Shown here in pieces: positions 32,996 through 53,014 of a DNA stretch of 64,000 bases. The first letter of the stretch is position 1; each line of letters begins with the position of its first letter. The stretch comes from Hydractinia symbiolongicarpus. Taxonomy: Eukaryota > Cnidaria > Hydrozoa > Anthoathecata > Hydractiniidae. The notes under the pieces are model-generated. The model did no database searches. It saw nothing but the letters and a program-made list of their open reading frames with translations, and was not told the DNA's origin. Location of the stretch: the NCBI RefSeq assembly GCF_029227915.1, contig NC_079883.1, positions 4,030,001 through 4,094,000 of the forward strand, in the 5' to 3' direction. The position numbers were made by a program, and so were the translations under genes.

Positions 32996-33701
32996 GTTCT
33001 GCTAAGTAATACAAACGAATGCTGTAGCGGAACAAAAATAATCTCCTATGGTTATATAGCGTATGAAATTATAATGGTCCGTGATTCTATGTGCGATTAT
33101 CTTACACCCTAAACACATTAAATACTTTACATGTTCCAATTTTTTAAAAAAGAACCATTTTTAAGGAACTTGGTGTTCTTTAACAACTTATTAAAACATT
33201 GTTATAAAAGCGGAATGTATTGTTCTATTGTTACTCACAAGACAAGAACGTGTCGTTCCCATAGGGAATTTGATGGAATTTATGTGACGGTATATATCGT
33301 TCCACTCTATTTGTTCCGTTGAATTCTTTTATATATCATAACGATAATATATGCGAAATGATTATCTTGAGGAATAGTTATTTAATTATGAATAGTCTGC
33401 AGTCTAATTTATATTGTGCCACTTGAAATAATTCCGTTTTCGCTGCTACCTTAACTCTGCTATGGAGAGCGTCCTTCATTATAAAAAGGAATTGTTTTAA
33501 TGAGAAGTTTCTCAACTAATACTTTGTATACGAAGTAAAGTATAAGGTAAGTTGTTCAAACTTTAAATTTATAGTAAATAGGATTCTTTTTTTATTCAAA
33601 TGAATTCTTTTTTTTATCCTACTTTCTATGCTTTGTTAAAAACTAATATTGTTATAAACTTTCTATAAATTTTGTTTCTAGAGAACTTTAAAGAAATCGG
33701 A

Positions 33702-35348
33702 ATGACAAAACGAGTCTTGCAAAAGCCTGCGTGGAAAGAGGCATTGGGAGCCTCAATGTGATCGAAAAGGCTTAAGTTAATGCCTGATAAAGATAACCGC
33801 TTTTGTTGCCCTGTGGCTGATTGTGACAGCGAGTCGTATGGAAGTAAAAGAGGGTGTAGAAAACATGTCTATAACCGTCATGGATGGTTTTATTATTTCG
33901 ATAAAAGACCGAATATCGACGAAGTACTTCCCCACTTCAGTACGAGAAATCGCATAAAAGATCCCCAAAGAAAGCGCGCCTGCACATTTTCAATGCCGTC
34001 TTTTGCTAAAACATGTAATTTGGCGGTTGCATTTAGGACATGGTTAAAAAGTCCAGGTGGTGGTGGTAAAGATCATTCTCAGGCCGATCAAATAACTTGT
34101 AAAGTTTTAAAGTATGCCAAATATTGCTGCGAGGATTCTCCTTCGGTATGGGAAGTACCATTCCCTGTTATCGACTACTGTGTTGGCTCTATTAATATGC
34201 TTTCTGATTTCGTAGATTTTTTGAGAGACCAATGGAAGGTTGGCTTCTCAGGAATAATTGGCTACATGAATGCTATTGGGCACATGCTTGATTACAGACG
34301 AAGCACAGGTACGACTGAAAAAAATTTGTCGGTATTTGTTGCTGCAGAGATTTATTTGCACCGTGTTAAGAAATTCCTCCTTCGTAAAATGAAAGCTGAA
34401 TGGAAGTGTATCTTAAGTGTTGAATATCTAAACAGTATAGACTGTTGGGCGACACTATATGATTTACAAAAGGTGATACCATACCATAGTGAAAAATATA
34501 AACAACTTGTGTTAAATGCTAAAAACGCAAGTGCATGTGTCGCAGCACACGATTTATCATTTTCGACTTCCTTCATAGTAGCTGTATTATTTTTAATGGT
34601 GAAGGCTTCAAGACCCATGACGTATCAAACTCTTACAGTAACAATGATTAAAGGCGTGAAAGAGGATGGTTTTATAGATCAGAATGTCTTTAAAACTGCG
34701 GAGAAATACGGATTTGACTCTCTTTATTTTTCCATAGATGTACTCACACTAATAAACGAATACATTGACAATGTACGACGAAGATTGAACCCCACCAACG
34801 ATTATCTACTAGTGTGTCGAAATGGTAAGCAGTTGACGCGTAATTCGGACGTATTCGGTAGAATTGTTTATCAAGCAATTGGTAAGTATATAAATCCTAC
34901 ACGATATAGGCAAATCATCGAAACCGAAAGTGTTGCACACTTAGAAACAAAAGAACAAGCAATTCTTTCTCAAGATCAAAAACACACGTCGCAGGTAGCT
35001 AAAGTTCATTACCAGAAGACTGAATCGCGCAATATAGCTGCAAAAGCCAGGTTATGTATGGATAAATTACGAGATCAAACAACGTGTACTTTAACTGTAA
35101 GCGAAATCAATAGTAACACCAAAAATGTGAAAACGTCTGGAAGTACTTTGGAACACGAAACACCTGTTCAAACGAGACAGAAAAAAGTTAGTTTTAGTGC
35201 CATGGAGGACAAGTTTTTACAAGCTGGGCTACAAAAATATGGCAATGCAAAATGGACTTCCATTCTCGCAGATCCTAACTACTCCTTTCATTGTAGCCGT
35301 AAAGCTAGTACATTGGCGGTTAGAGCGAAGACAAAAAAATTTATATAA
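33702..35348 (+). pseudogene. C2H2 / tyrosine recombinase / Myb-like protein (copy 2, early stop)
   Basis: Same gene as 24759-26405. Codon 20 is TGA (33759-33761) where copy 1 has an Arg codon. Translation could restart at the ATG at 33780, which would still include the C2H2 finger, the recombinase core with its Arg, Arg, His and Tyr residues, and the Myb-like end (522 residues). Only a few other residues differ from copy 1 (for example Ser to Cys after KRA, Ile to Leu before VLNAKN). Loss of function is therefore likely but not certain. Confidence 0.8.
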
Positions 35349-35361
35349 GTTTAAATTGTAT

Positions 35362-35748
35362 TTATAATAAAAATAACTTTGTAAATTTACAAAGATTTTT
35401 GAAAACCAGAATATTCAAATAGTCTTTTAACTTTGTTACAGTCAAAACCGGCGTACACATAAAGGCTTTTTTCCTCTTACGATTTGGCCAATAATCTGGT
35501 GTATTAAGTACCCTCGTGTGTGAAGGCGGTTCGCAAAAACTTGGTTCTCCCTTCAAAGCCGCTATCGGTATAGTTATGAAAACTTCATCATCTGATAGGC
35601 AAACAATATTTTTTTCCACGGAAATTGCCAGCGTTGAACAGGAATGTGAGAACGGTAAACCCTCCTTAGATGCTGAGCATTCGTTATCCGAAACGTTTAC
35701 CACAACTGCCTCTTCATTCACCATTTTAGCGTACACATAAGCGTCCAC
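35362..35748 (-). CDS. Small protein with SUMO-interaction-like motifs (copy 2)
   Basis: Counterpart of 26444-26806. Both motifs (VNVSDNE, IVCLSDDE) and the PNRKRKK cluster are kept. One T fewer in the run near 35470 sends the C-terminus into another frame and makes it a little longer (128 residues). Either copy could be the altered one. Confidence 0.5.
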   Translation of the reverse strand: MDAYVYAKMVNEEAVVVNVSDNECSASKEGLPFSHSCSTLAISVEKNIVCLSDDEVFITIPIAALKGEPSFCEPPSHTRVLNTPDYWPNRKRKKAFMCTPVLTVTKLKDYLNILVFKNLCKFTKLFLL

Positions 35749-35854
35749 ACAATTTAAGTGAAACCTACACGCTGTAAGCCTTTAAGTATGCAAATAATGG
35801 CGCAAATGCAACATTCATTAAACGCACACTCATCCCCATTCCTACTTAAAATGA

Positions 35855-36796
35855 CTAAAGTGATTCTTGTAACGCCTTGTAACGCATGGACATGCTGATT
35901 GTAGCGCCTTGTAACACGTTGTAACGCTTTGTAACCTATTTCCATGAAAAAATGACTGTGAAATTTTTGGAAATGGCTAGAGTGATTCTTGTAACGCCTT
36001 GTAACGCATGGACATGCTGATTGTAACGCCTTGTAACACGTTGTAACACTTTGTAACCTATTTCCATGAAAAAATGACTGTGAAATTTTTGGAAATGGCT
36101 AGAGTGATTCTTGTAACGCCTTGTAACGCATGGACATGCTGATTGTAACGCCTTGTAACACGTTGCAACGCTTTGTAACCTATTTCCATGAAAAAATGAC
36201 TGTGAAATTTTTGGAAATGGCTAGAGTGATTCTTGTAACGCCTTGTAACGCATGGACATGCTGATTGTAACGCCTTGTAACACGTTGCAACGCTTTGTAA
36301 CCTATTTCCATGAAAAAATGACTGTGAAATTTTTGGAAATGGCTAGAGTGATTCTTGTAACGCCTTGTAACGCATGGACATGCTGATTGTAACGCCTTGT
36401 AACACGTTGTAACGCTTTGTAACCTATTTCCATGAAAAAATGACTGTGAAATTTTTGGAAATGGCTAGAGTGATTCTTGTAACGCCTTGTAACGCATGGA
36501 CATGCTGATTGTAACGCCTTGTAACACGTTGTAACGCTTTTTAACCTATTTCCATGAAAAAATGACTGTGAAATTTTTGGAAATGGCTAGAGTGATTCTT
36601 GTAACGCCTTGTAACGCATGGACATGCTGATTGTAACGCCTTGTAACACGTTGTAACGCTTTGTAACCTATTTCCATGAAAAAATGACTGTGAAATTTTT
36701 GGAAAAGGCTACAGTGATTCTTGTAACGCCTTGTAACGCATGGACATGCTGATTGTAACGCCTTGTAACACGTTGTAACGCTTTGTAACCTATTTC
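35855..36796 (+). repeat. 122-bp minisatellite array A (copy 2)
   Basis: About eight units of the same 122-bp repeat as 26921-28110; most here read GGACATGCTG where copy 1 reads GGACGTGCTG. This shared change across units points to homogenisation after duplication. Confidence 0.92.
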
Positions 36797-36883
36797 TGTA
36801 GAGAAAACCGCTTTTCGCATGTCACTTTAGAAAAGGAGTATGTGGTGGGATATGAGGGAAGGAAAACGCAAAAAAGTTTTTTT

Positions 36884-39800
36884 TTAATTGTCTTCTTCGT
36901 CCGAACTAATGCAGATAACATCACAATCGAGAGAAGTGGTTGAATTATCTGCGGAAAATAGCTCTAATTTTACTGAAGAAATTTCAGGAACACTTTCATC
37001 ATCTGACACGAGGTCTATAAAAGCAGTACTGTTATTTGCTGGACAAAACGGCATATATTCTTGCTTAACAGTGGAAACAAGTTTTGTCGACTGAGCATTG
37101 ATTTCATGTTCTTCTGTTTCTTCTTCTTCCCTATGACCTTCCTCCTCTTCGTTTGTTTCCTCTTCTTCTTCCTCGTTCTCTTCGCGGTCGTGGCTACTAC
37201 CTTCTCCTTCGTCTTCGTCTTGCTCAATTAGTTGTGCCCAATCAGGGTAGAGCTCCTTCATTTCTTTCGTCGGGAAGCAATCGCGGCAGGAGTTTGTAGC
37301 AAGCAACCACGTGTCGTAGAACGTGTCACTACCCTGCCAGTTGATCCTTTTACGGCGTTTGAAAGCTACCAAGGTCTCATCGTTATTAATTAATGGGCAG
37401 ATTTCCTCCCATGCCCCAGCGGCTATCTCGTACATTTTGCGCATATATTCAGCACTGTGTAACTTGTTTTCTATGTCAAACAGTTCATGATCAAAGTTAA
37501 GCACATGGTACAAAATGCCATCCCTATCGTCAGCCGCAATAATGGCATAGTCGATAGCCTCTTGCGGAACTGCATTCTCAATCTGAACTCGTGTGCTTAG
37601 ACCACTGCTAGATGCTTCCAATGTTTGCTCTTCGTCCAAGAAGACCGACGGATCGCAATCAACGTCGTTGTACACAGCGCCTACTTGATTTTTCTTCGCA
37701 ACATTGGTTTCGCTGGTGAAAAGCGAGATGTCTTTCAACTGGCTGGCAACGTACACAAATATTTCCATGCAGTGCATTCTCATCCACTCTACGGGAAAAA
37801 AGTCATTACTTATTTTTATGCATATTGATTTACACCATTGTTATCATTTATTCTCATGAGATACTTACTTGTTATGCTATTGTCCTTCACTCGAAGTGTC
37901 TTAGTTTCGAAAACTTCAAGACGACGCAGGATAGCCTCACCATCTACACCATTTCCGAAGTCCGGCATTATATTAGTTGTTATAAAAAAACCCGAATTGT
38001 ATTGAAAACGGGCCGGTTTTTTGTGTTTTTGCGGGATCATAACCAAGCCGCCTATAAGAGAAAGTGGTATCCCATCTGCACATTGCCACATTTTATTCAA
38101 AGTAAATGTTCATGTACTGCATCGACATCGACTTACCTTGCAATATTCTTTTTGCATCTTCACAACATAGACTGTCGCTAGTCCATTCATCCATAAATAC
38201 GACTTGTGTATTTCTATTTATCAGGTGGCCTGAGAATCAACCATCCCGAACCACGTCAGCAATGTACATTTCTGGAATAATGCCTAAAAGGACAAATGTA
38301 TGTCAGTAAGTGCCGTCTAAAAGTCAGAAGTTTTCACGAACTTTATTTAATTACCTTGAAATGGAGCAAACCAACTTGATTTCCACTATCAGGAGGACCT
38401 ACCAGCAACAATTTCTTTTCTTTCATGGGATACTGACCGGCGAGCAAAATTTGGTACCATTTTTGATAAAAACGCAACTGCACATTTCTATCTGGGAAGC
38501 TATTTTCGACACCTACAAATGTAGTTCACTGCACCTTTTTTAGAACTACGTTACAACAAGTTACAATACGTTACAACACGTTACAACTACCACCTTGATA
38601 TGTTACAACGTGTTAAAAGATAAAAAAAAAACATTTTTTTACTGACAATGCGTTACAACAAGTTACAATACGTTACAACACGTTACAACTACCACCTTGA
38701 TATGTTACAACGCGTTAAAAGAAAAAAAAAACATTTTCTTCACTGACAATGCGTTACAACAAGTTACAATACGTTACAACACGTTACAACTACCACCTTG
38801 ATATGTTACAACGCGTTAAAAGATAAAAAAAAAACATTTTATTCACTGACAATGCGTTACAACAAGTTACAATACGTTACAACACGTTACAACTACCACC
38901 TTGATATGTTACAACGTACGTTACAACGTGTTAAAAGAAAAAGAGCCAACATTTTTTTACTGACAATGCGTTACAACAAGTTACAATACGTTACAACACG
39001 TTACAACTACCACCTTGATATGTTACAACGCGTTAAAAGAAAAAAAACACATTTTCTTCACTGACAATGCGTTACAACAAGTTACAATACGTTACAACAC
39101 GTTACAACTACCACCTTGATATGTTACAACGCGTTAAAAGATAAAAAAAAAACATTTTCTTCACTGACAATGCGTTACAACAAGTTACAATACGTTACAA
39201 CACGTTACAACTACCACCTTGATATGTTACAACGTGTTAAAAGATAAAAAAAAAACATTTTCTTCACTGACAATGCGTTACAACAAGTTACAATACGTTA
39301 CAACACGTTACAACTACCACCTTGATATGTTACAACGCGTTAAAAGATAAAAAAAAAACATTTTCTTCACTGACAATGCGTTACAACAAGTTACAATACG
39401 TTACATCACGTTACAACTGCCACCTTGATATGTTACAACGTGTTAAAAGAAAAAGAGCCAACATTTTTTTACTGACAATGCGTTACAACAAGTTACAATA
39501 CGTTACAACACGTTACAACTACCACCTTGATATGTTACAACGCGTTAAAAGAAAAAAAAACACATTTTCTTAACGCGTTAAAAGAAAAGTAAAAACAATT
39601 ACCTTCTATAAATGGCTTTGGTTCGGGATTTTTTCCCTCTCGATGAAAGTACCGTACGAATGCTCGGGGAGATCCCTTTAAATTTGGCTTGATATCGAAA
39701 CATTTTTTGGCGATGTTATAACAAACTCCATTTGGCAAGCATTCAATGTAATTGTAATCCAGAGTTATATGATCAATTATTTGACACTCGCCGTCCGACA

Positions 39801-40978
39801 GCAAAAATACCAACTCTCGTAAATTTGGCGTAATTTCGTTGGCGATTGCTTTGTTTTTCAACGAGCAATAGAGATAGCTTTTCACCGAACAACAGTAAAC
39901 GTATGTGTATCTGCTTTCTCCTATTTTTTGTATACACCTCCATTGCACAGTCCAAAGCTATTCCTCTCCATCATCCTTCGAACTATATCCACGGATTGAC
40001 AAAGTTTGTTAGTTGGCTTAACGGGAATAGTTACTTCTGTGCCTATGCGTGTAACAATGTAAAAACATGTTTTAACTTCTACAAAAAACTTAGTCTTATT
40101 ATTGGAGAAGTAAGTAAATTTGTTCGTGGCAACTTACCTTCCGATTTATCAATTACTTTTAAATCAAGCGATGTAAATCTGATTTCGGATAAACCACGAA
40201 TTACATCTTGATATACCTCTTTATCAATATTTTTTGTTAGAATTAACTGACAGGGTTTCATCGAGTACTGTTCGCTTTCCATTACAGCAACGTGGTCAAG
40301 TTGAACACCTTCATCTCTAGCTGCACTCCTAATCATTGTGCGATGGGATATCTCAACTATCCGTTTTGCTTCTTCCCTATTGTGGTCTTTCAAGACTTGG
40401 TATAACGATCCTGAGAATGCTTGCAATGCACTGGTTTTGCCTACAAATATCAAATGTGGCGTAAAATATTCGAAAAACATTGACAGTATTTCAAGTACTA
40501 AAAGGTTCAAGTATTTACCTCTTGTCTGTATAGCATTGCACGTTGTTAAATTCAACCAGGCTTGCATAAAAGACTTCGACAAATTTGTTTCAAATTGACT
40601 TAAGGTACAGTTTGGCAAGTCGCACGCGATCCAGAAAGAAATGCCAGGAAATGTTTCAGGCGCATTTGCGCCGTTTCTGTTATCACCTTCACTGCTAGAG
40701 TCGGCTTCTTCTTCTTCCTCCCCTTCATTCCTCATCGACTTTCTCTTACGAGGTCTGGCCATATAGGTAATACAAGAAAAAAAACAGGATACTTGTTCGT
40801 TGCTAAGCAATATGTTCTCCATCTGCATTCTCTTGCCCCAAATGACCTCGCGGGCATCAACATCACTTCCCCACATCGCACGAACGGCTACTACCTGATA
40901 TTTTCTTATTACCGGTTGGACGATGCATGCCTTCAGGGCGCGTTTCAAAACTTCACTTCGCAGTTGCCTGTTAGCCAT
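36884..40978 (-). pseudogene. Spliced SF3 helicase (copy 2), Walker A frameshift
   Basis: Same exon layout as copy 1. The last exon (36884 to about 37788) is open throughout, including the 53 bp lost in copy 1, and ends in the acidic tail with FIDLVSDDE and VICISSDEE. The first exons (40978-40079) are also open as one frame, with an 8-base T-run that keeps the start exon in frame with the MARPRKRK segment. In the fourth exon, near 38377, one base is missing right at the Lys codon of the Walker A loop, so this copy cannot make a working ATPase. An R-to-K and other small changes occur elsewhere. Splice donors and acceptors are kept. Confidence 0.83.
38541..39583 (+). repeat. Minisatellite array B (copy 2)
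   Basis: About ten units of the GTTACAA array found at 29809-31604, again inside the large helicase intron. Shorter than copy 1 by roughly seven units. Confidence 0.92.
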
Positions 40979-41039
40979 GTTCTGCTAAGTAATACAAACG
41001 AATGCTGTAGCGGAACAAAAATAATCTCCTATGGTTATA

Positions 41040-41350
<311 letters not shown>

Positions 41351-41356
41351 CGGCGG

Positions 41357-41505
41357 ATGTACTATTCTGAAAATGGTTGTATCATTCTGCGACGCGATTT
41401 TTTTGGTTGTGCTATTCTGCAAATGGTTGTACTATTCTGTAATTGGTTGTTCCATGTTTTTTGGTTGTATTATTCTGAATTGCGGTTGTATTTTTCCGCA
41501 TTTTG
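41357..41505 (+). repeat. Phased GGTTGTA(C/T)TATTCTG iterons at the left end
   Basis: Copies start at 41375, 41405, 41425, 41445 (partial), 41463 and 41484 (partial), so steps of about 20 or 30 bp, that is two or three helix turns. Further copies occur at 53646 and 54024 (same direction) and 54186 (inverted). Likely recombinase or zinc-finger binding sites. Confidence 0.7.
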
Positions 41506-42777
41506 TTTTTTTCTACATAGAAAGCAGCTTTTTCGCGGTGAAGTATTTTGCTATTTTTTACAATTTTCACGGAATTAATTGCAGCTAAAAAAGATTAGTT
41601 TTTGCAAATTGCGGAGAATAAAAAAAGAATTGTCAACTACTTTTCAAATTGCATATTTCGCGTCTACTAAACGCTTTTTGTAAAAACATGCAACTTGAAG
41701 GAAGCCTACGAATGTTTATAACTTTTTTAATTTGTCTCAAAATGCTTTTAAATTCTTCTTAATTTTTCTCTTATTTTGTCATTTTTTTCGTTTAAAGGAA
41801 CATTTCAGTACTTCTCGGTATTGACAAAGATGAAAAATATTGTTAACATGTTCCAAAGTTTTGTACCTGTGAAGCCCTATGTTCTTATATAATTTGTTCT
41901 TATAAAAAAGGTGCATTTCAATGAATTCCCAAAGATAATTCACACCACTTCCTGATTTGGTGTAACCCTTATCAACCAGTCAAAATAGACGGGAAAAGGT
42001 ATTGTCGTGGTAGAAAATTTCGATTAAGAATCTAAATACACTATTGCTAATTTCGCTAGTTTTAAAAAACGCAAAATTTTGACTGCCTAACAGAACCGAT
42101 GTAACAAACAAAAGGTTGCTAGACTTGATAAGATAAATATATTTTTAATCTTAATAAAGTTACAAAATTAAAGATGTCAAAAAATGTTATCTTTAAAACT
42201 AAAAAGAAATACATAAATGAAAATTGATCGGAATTTCAACATATTTCCGATACATATCTCTAAAAGTTATGCAAATAATATGTATACAAAAAACTGATAA
42301 CACCTAAGTTTGATTTCGATTTGTGAATTAACTCTGCAAGCTAACGCGTGAATTTGATATTCTCAAGTTGATGGTCAACAAGCAACAAGTAAGCCATCCG
42401 ATCAGCTTGTGAAAGAGAGACGCTTAATAAAAAAAATAAAAGCGAAATGACATTGTTTCTCATGCATATATGTCAACGATGGAAAGTTACGTAGCTAAAA
42501 GTTTTCTACTCGCTCCGTAATGCATCGATTAAGCGCCAGGGCTCTTTATATATATCTTTAAACTATTGACTTCTGTTTTTACTTTAATCAAAAAGTGAAA
42601 TAGATAAATATATTTCTTGGTGCAATTGTTTTAGGGAGGTAATATTTTGAGTGGGGCGCCAAAAACCTAAACAAATGGACATATTAAGGAAAAGCGTATA
42701 TTAGGGAGTCGATATTACGAGTGGGGCGCTTGATGAATGCATCACGGTTTGTGCCACATAATAATGACAAAACGACA
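41506..42777. other. Non-coding left part of the SET-recombinase element
   Basis: AT-rich, no gene seen. Two copies of an AGGGAG...GATATT..GAGTGGGGCGC motif lie about 68 bp apart (42633 and 42701); a related CCCC/GGGG-type motif is at 52515-52560 near the other end. Confidence 0.4.
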
Positions 42778-43632
42778 CTAAGTATTCCAGTGATTCATCA
42801 TGTCCTTTGCTTCATTTAACCACTGACGACATTTGCAGTATTCTTCCCTTTTCATAGCTCTTTGGTATTTCTCACGCATATTTAAAACTAAATATTTCCA
42901 GTAGTCGGCGTCTTTTCCTTTGCACGCTTCTTTCATTTTTTCGTTTTTGCTAATGCATCTTTTTACTTCGTTTGCTGTAAATGTTTTCGTTTTTGACACG
43001 TTATCATAATCTTTGCGTTTCATTAATTCTTCACATACATACGTAAGACCGAGAAACATGGTCCTGCAGTGCTTTCTTCCTTTCACAAGGTCGTTTTTCT
43101 TTACTGTTTCATATTTCGCAATTTTCTACAATAATAAAAAGTCATTATATATAATACGGCGGCATTAATTCCTTAAGTATTTAAAACAAAAGGATTTTTT
43201 TTTACAAATTATTAAAATTTAAGGTGTATTCAAATTTTTTGTAAGGACTTTAAAAAAACTGCGGTACATCAAAATTTATTCGGAAAGTGTCGATTGAGAA
43301 AACTATTCCTGAAATTACCTCGTCCAAACTATCTTTTAAAGGATGGTTCTCCACTTCACAGTCATCAACTTCTGACATTGTTTGCAAGTTCTCGTCAGAA
43401 ATGTCATTTAAACTTTCAGCAGAGAATTCGCAAATAGAATTGTCATCCTCTTCACTCGAGTCATCATTATTGCTCGAATTGCTTCCGATAGAGTCTTCAC
43501 CATACTAAAATTTAACAAAAAGAATCCCTAAAAATATCACACATGAAGGAATAAAACAGAAAACGTGTCATGTTTTTATAAAATAAATAGTACCTGATGC
43601 TGTAATACTAAACAACTCCCTTTAGGTGGCTA
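42778..43632 (-). CDS. Acidic and Cys/Lys-rich protein, three exons, start not found
   Basis: Three exons can be read: about 43632-43597 (PPKGSCLVLQHQ), about 43504-43307 (acidic, Ser-rich, beginning YGEDSIGSNSSNND) and about 43128-42778 (KIAKYETV... to a stop). The last exon holds a compact helical region rich in Lys and Cys (HCRTMFLGL, CKGKDADYWKYLVLNMREKY, YCKCRQWL). I do not recognise a domain. No start codon was found for these exons, so they may be alternative 3' exons of the SET-recombinase transcript, which ends just upstream at 43939 on the same strand. Confidence 0.45.
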
Positions 43633-43938
43633 AAATAAAATGAAGTAAAGAAATTGTGAAATTTGAAATTTGGCAACCTCTAGTAAAATGTACCAGGCAT
43701 GTAACTAAAGGCAAACTGTTTAAAGATTACTTGAACAAAAATATTAAATAAATAAATAAATCAAAACAATCCTACTTATGACATTCATAAATCAATTAAT
43801 CAATTTCGTTTTAAGTGAAAAACCGCCTTAATGGATCTACCGTTTCCTTGTAAAAGGTAAAAGTATGCAAAACCAAACTTCGATCCAGAATTACGTTAAA
43901 GAATTTGACTGATCTATATGGCGTGATACTCGTCTTTC

Positions 43939-51275
<7,337 letters not shown>

Positions 51276-52170
51276 TTTGATAAATTTAACAGATTCTGTT
51301 TTATATATTACTTTATTAACTAAAATAGAAAATTTGGTTAAAACAATATTTCAGTTAAAATTCTGAAAAATAAATTTCAATAACAAACTATTAAACTTTG
51401 GATGTATTAATTCAGATCCTGGTTAGTAATAACTATATGAAACATAGGAATCCATGTCTTCCTTTGCCATGTATCCTCAATGATTATTTAAACATAAGCG
51501 AAAATGATGTCTTGAAACTTAGTATATGATTAACCATCTTTTTAACAATACATGTTATTATATATCAATTACATGTGAGTAGATTTAAAAAGTTTAATTT
51601 GGCTGCAATGTAAAAAGAAGAATATTCAAACTAAATTCCATGTTCTTATAAGGAAAACAAAATTCATAAAAATATTCATAATCACAATTAAAAAAGTTCC
51701 CAAATATTCCAGAATCAATTAATTGTAAACATATGTTTTTGTGACACATACATACTATATTTTATAAGTACCTATACCTTATTGATATCAACTCTCCAAT
51801 GCACGATGCACTCCAATGTGAATTTTTAGGATATATAACTCAATATTAATATCATATTTCCTTCAATGAATTTCAACAGCTGTTCTATAATAAAGATTTG
51901 TGACAAAATGACACATGGGATTAAAATAAAATCATAAGCTCTATTGAAAGACTTTGTGATAAAAAGACCCAAGAGGTTAAAATAATAGAAATAAAAATTA
52001 TAATAACAAAACATCAGAAATTGAAAAAACATAGCAACATTTGATAGGAAGACATTATGAATATTTTTATAAAAAAAATTTTGATGGGAAAAAAATATAT
52101 ATATATAAAGATAAAAAAAAACAATAAAGTCCCTAAAAGATTATATACATTATATATTAACTGCCTTAAA

Positions 52171-52389
52171 AGTGTATATCTATATGTAATATCAGATTGC
52201 TTTTTGGGAGATTTGAGGCTTTTAAGTCGAAATTTAGCAAAAAACACTAAAAACGCAGAAAAAAATTTATAAGGAAAGAATAATTAAGGTTTTTCGCCTG
52301 AAAGATCATTTTTATTTCAACCTAATCATAGCATGTTGATATTTACTTTAAAATCCTAATAGCTGCTAATGAATTGCAAACATAAAAAA
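52171..52389. repeat. Second copy of the 218-bp repeat
   Basis: Nearly the same as 50039-50257, in the same direction, but without the flanking 99-bp repeats. Confidence 0.85.
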
Positions 52390-52653
52390 TGGTTGATCTT
52401 TTTCAAAATATAATAAATGCATTATCTTGTTTGATATAAAATATTGTAGTCAAATAATAAGTAGCCAGTTGGTCAACTAGAAACCAAAGTTACATACCAT
52501 AAATGCTCAATTAAGTGCCCCGGACGCTTAAAATTTTGACATTTAGGGTGGGCGCTTATTCGAGAGGGCAGTGTATTGAGAGAACCATAAAGTGATAGAG
52601 CTTGCATCATAATGACAGCACAACAACAACTTTATGTTTAGCCAGTTCTTAAG

Positions 52654-53014
52654 GCTAAAATACACGGTAAGTTTAAAAGGACCGTTTAGTTGTAAGAAAA
52701 AACTTGTTTCGTTGCAGGTAATATACCTGTCTACACGCTAAGATAAAATGTATAAGTTTTTTAAAAAAACTCTCTTTTCACAATAAATACCAAGGAAAAA
52801 CACGTTGCAGGTATTGTTATAGCATCAGCAGGGTAAATGTTGAAAGAAAAAAACCCGTTATGATTAGAAATTGAACAAATATGCTCAAATCTTTAGTCTA
52901 AACAATTTAAACATAAACAGAAAAAAGTTAAAACATCTTTGCTGTTTACACGGTAAGTTTTTTTTATCTTATATACCTTTAAACGATCTGTTTAAACTTA
53001 CTGTGTATTTTAGC
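52654..53014. mobile_element. MITE with 24-bp terminal inverted repeats
   Basis: GCTAAAATACACGGTAAGTT at the left is mirrored by AACTTACTGTGTATTTTAGC at the right (one mismatch), with a further TTTAAA pair inside. The 361-bp unit has no coding frame. A clear target duplication was not found. Confidence 0.75.
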
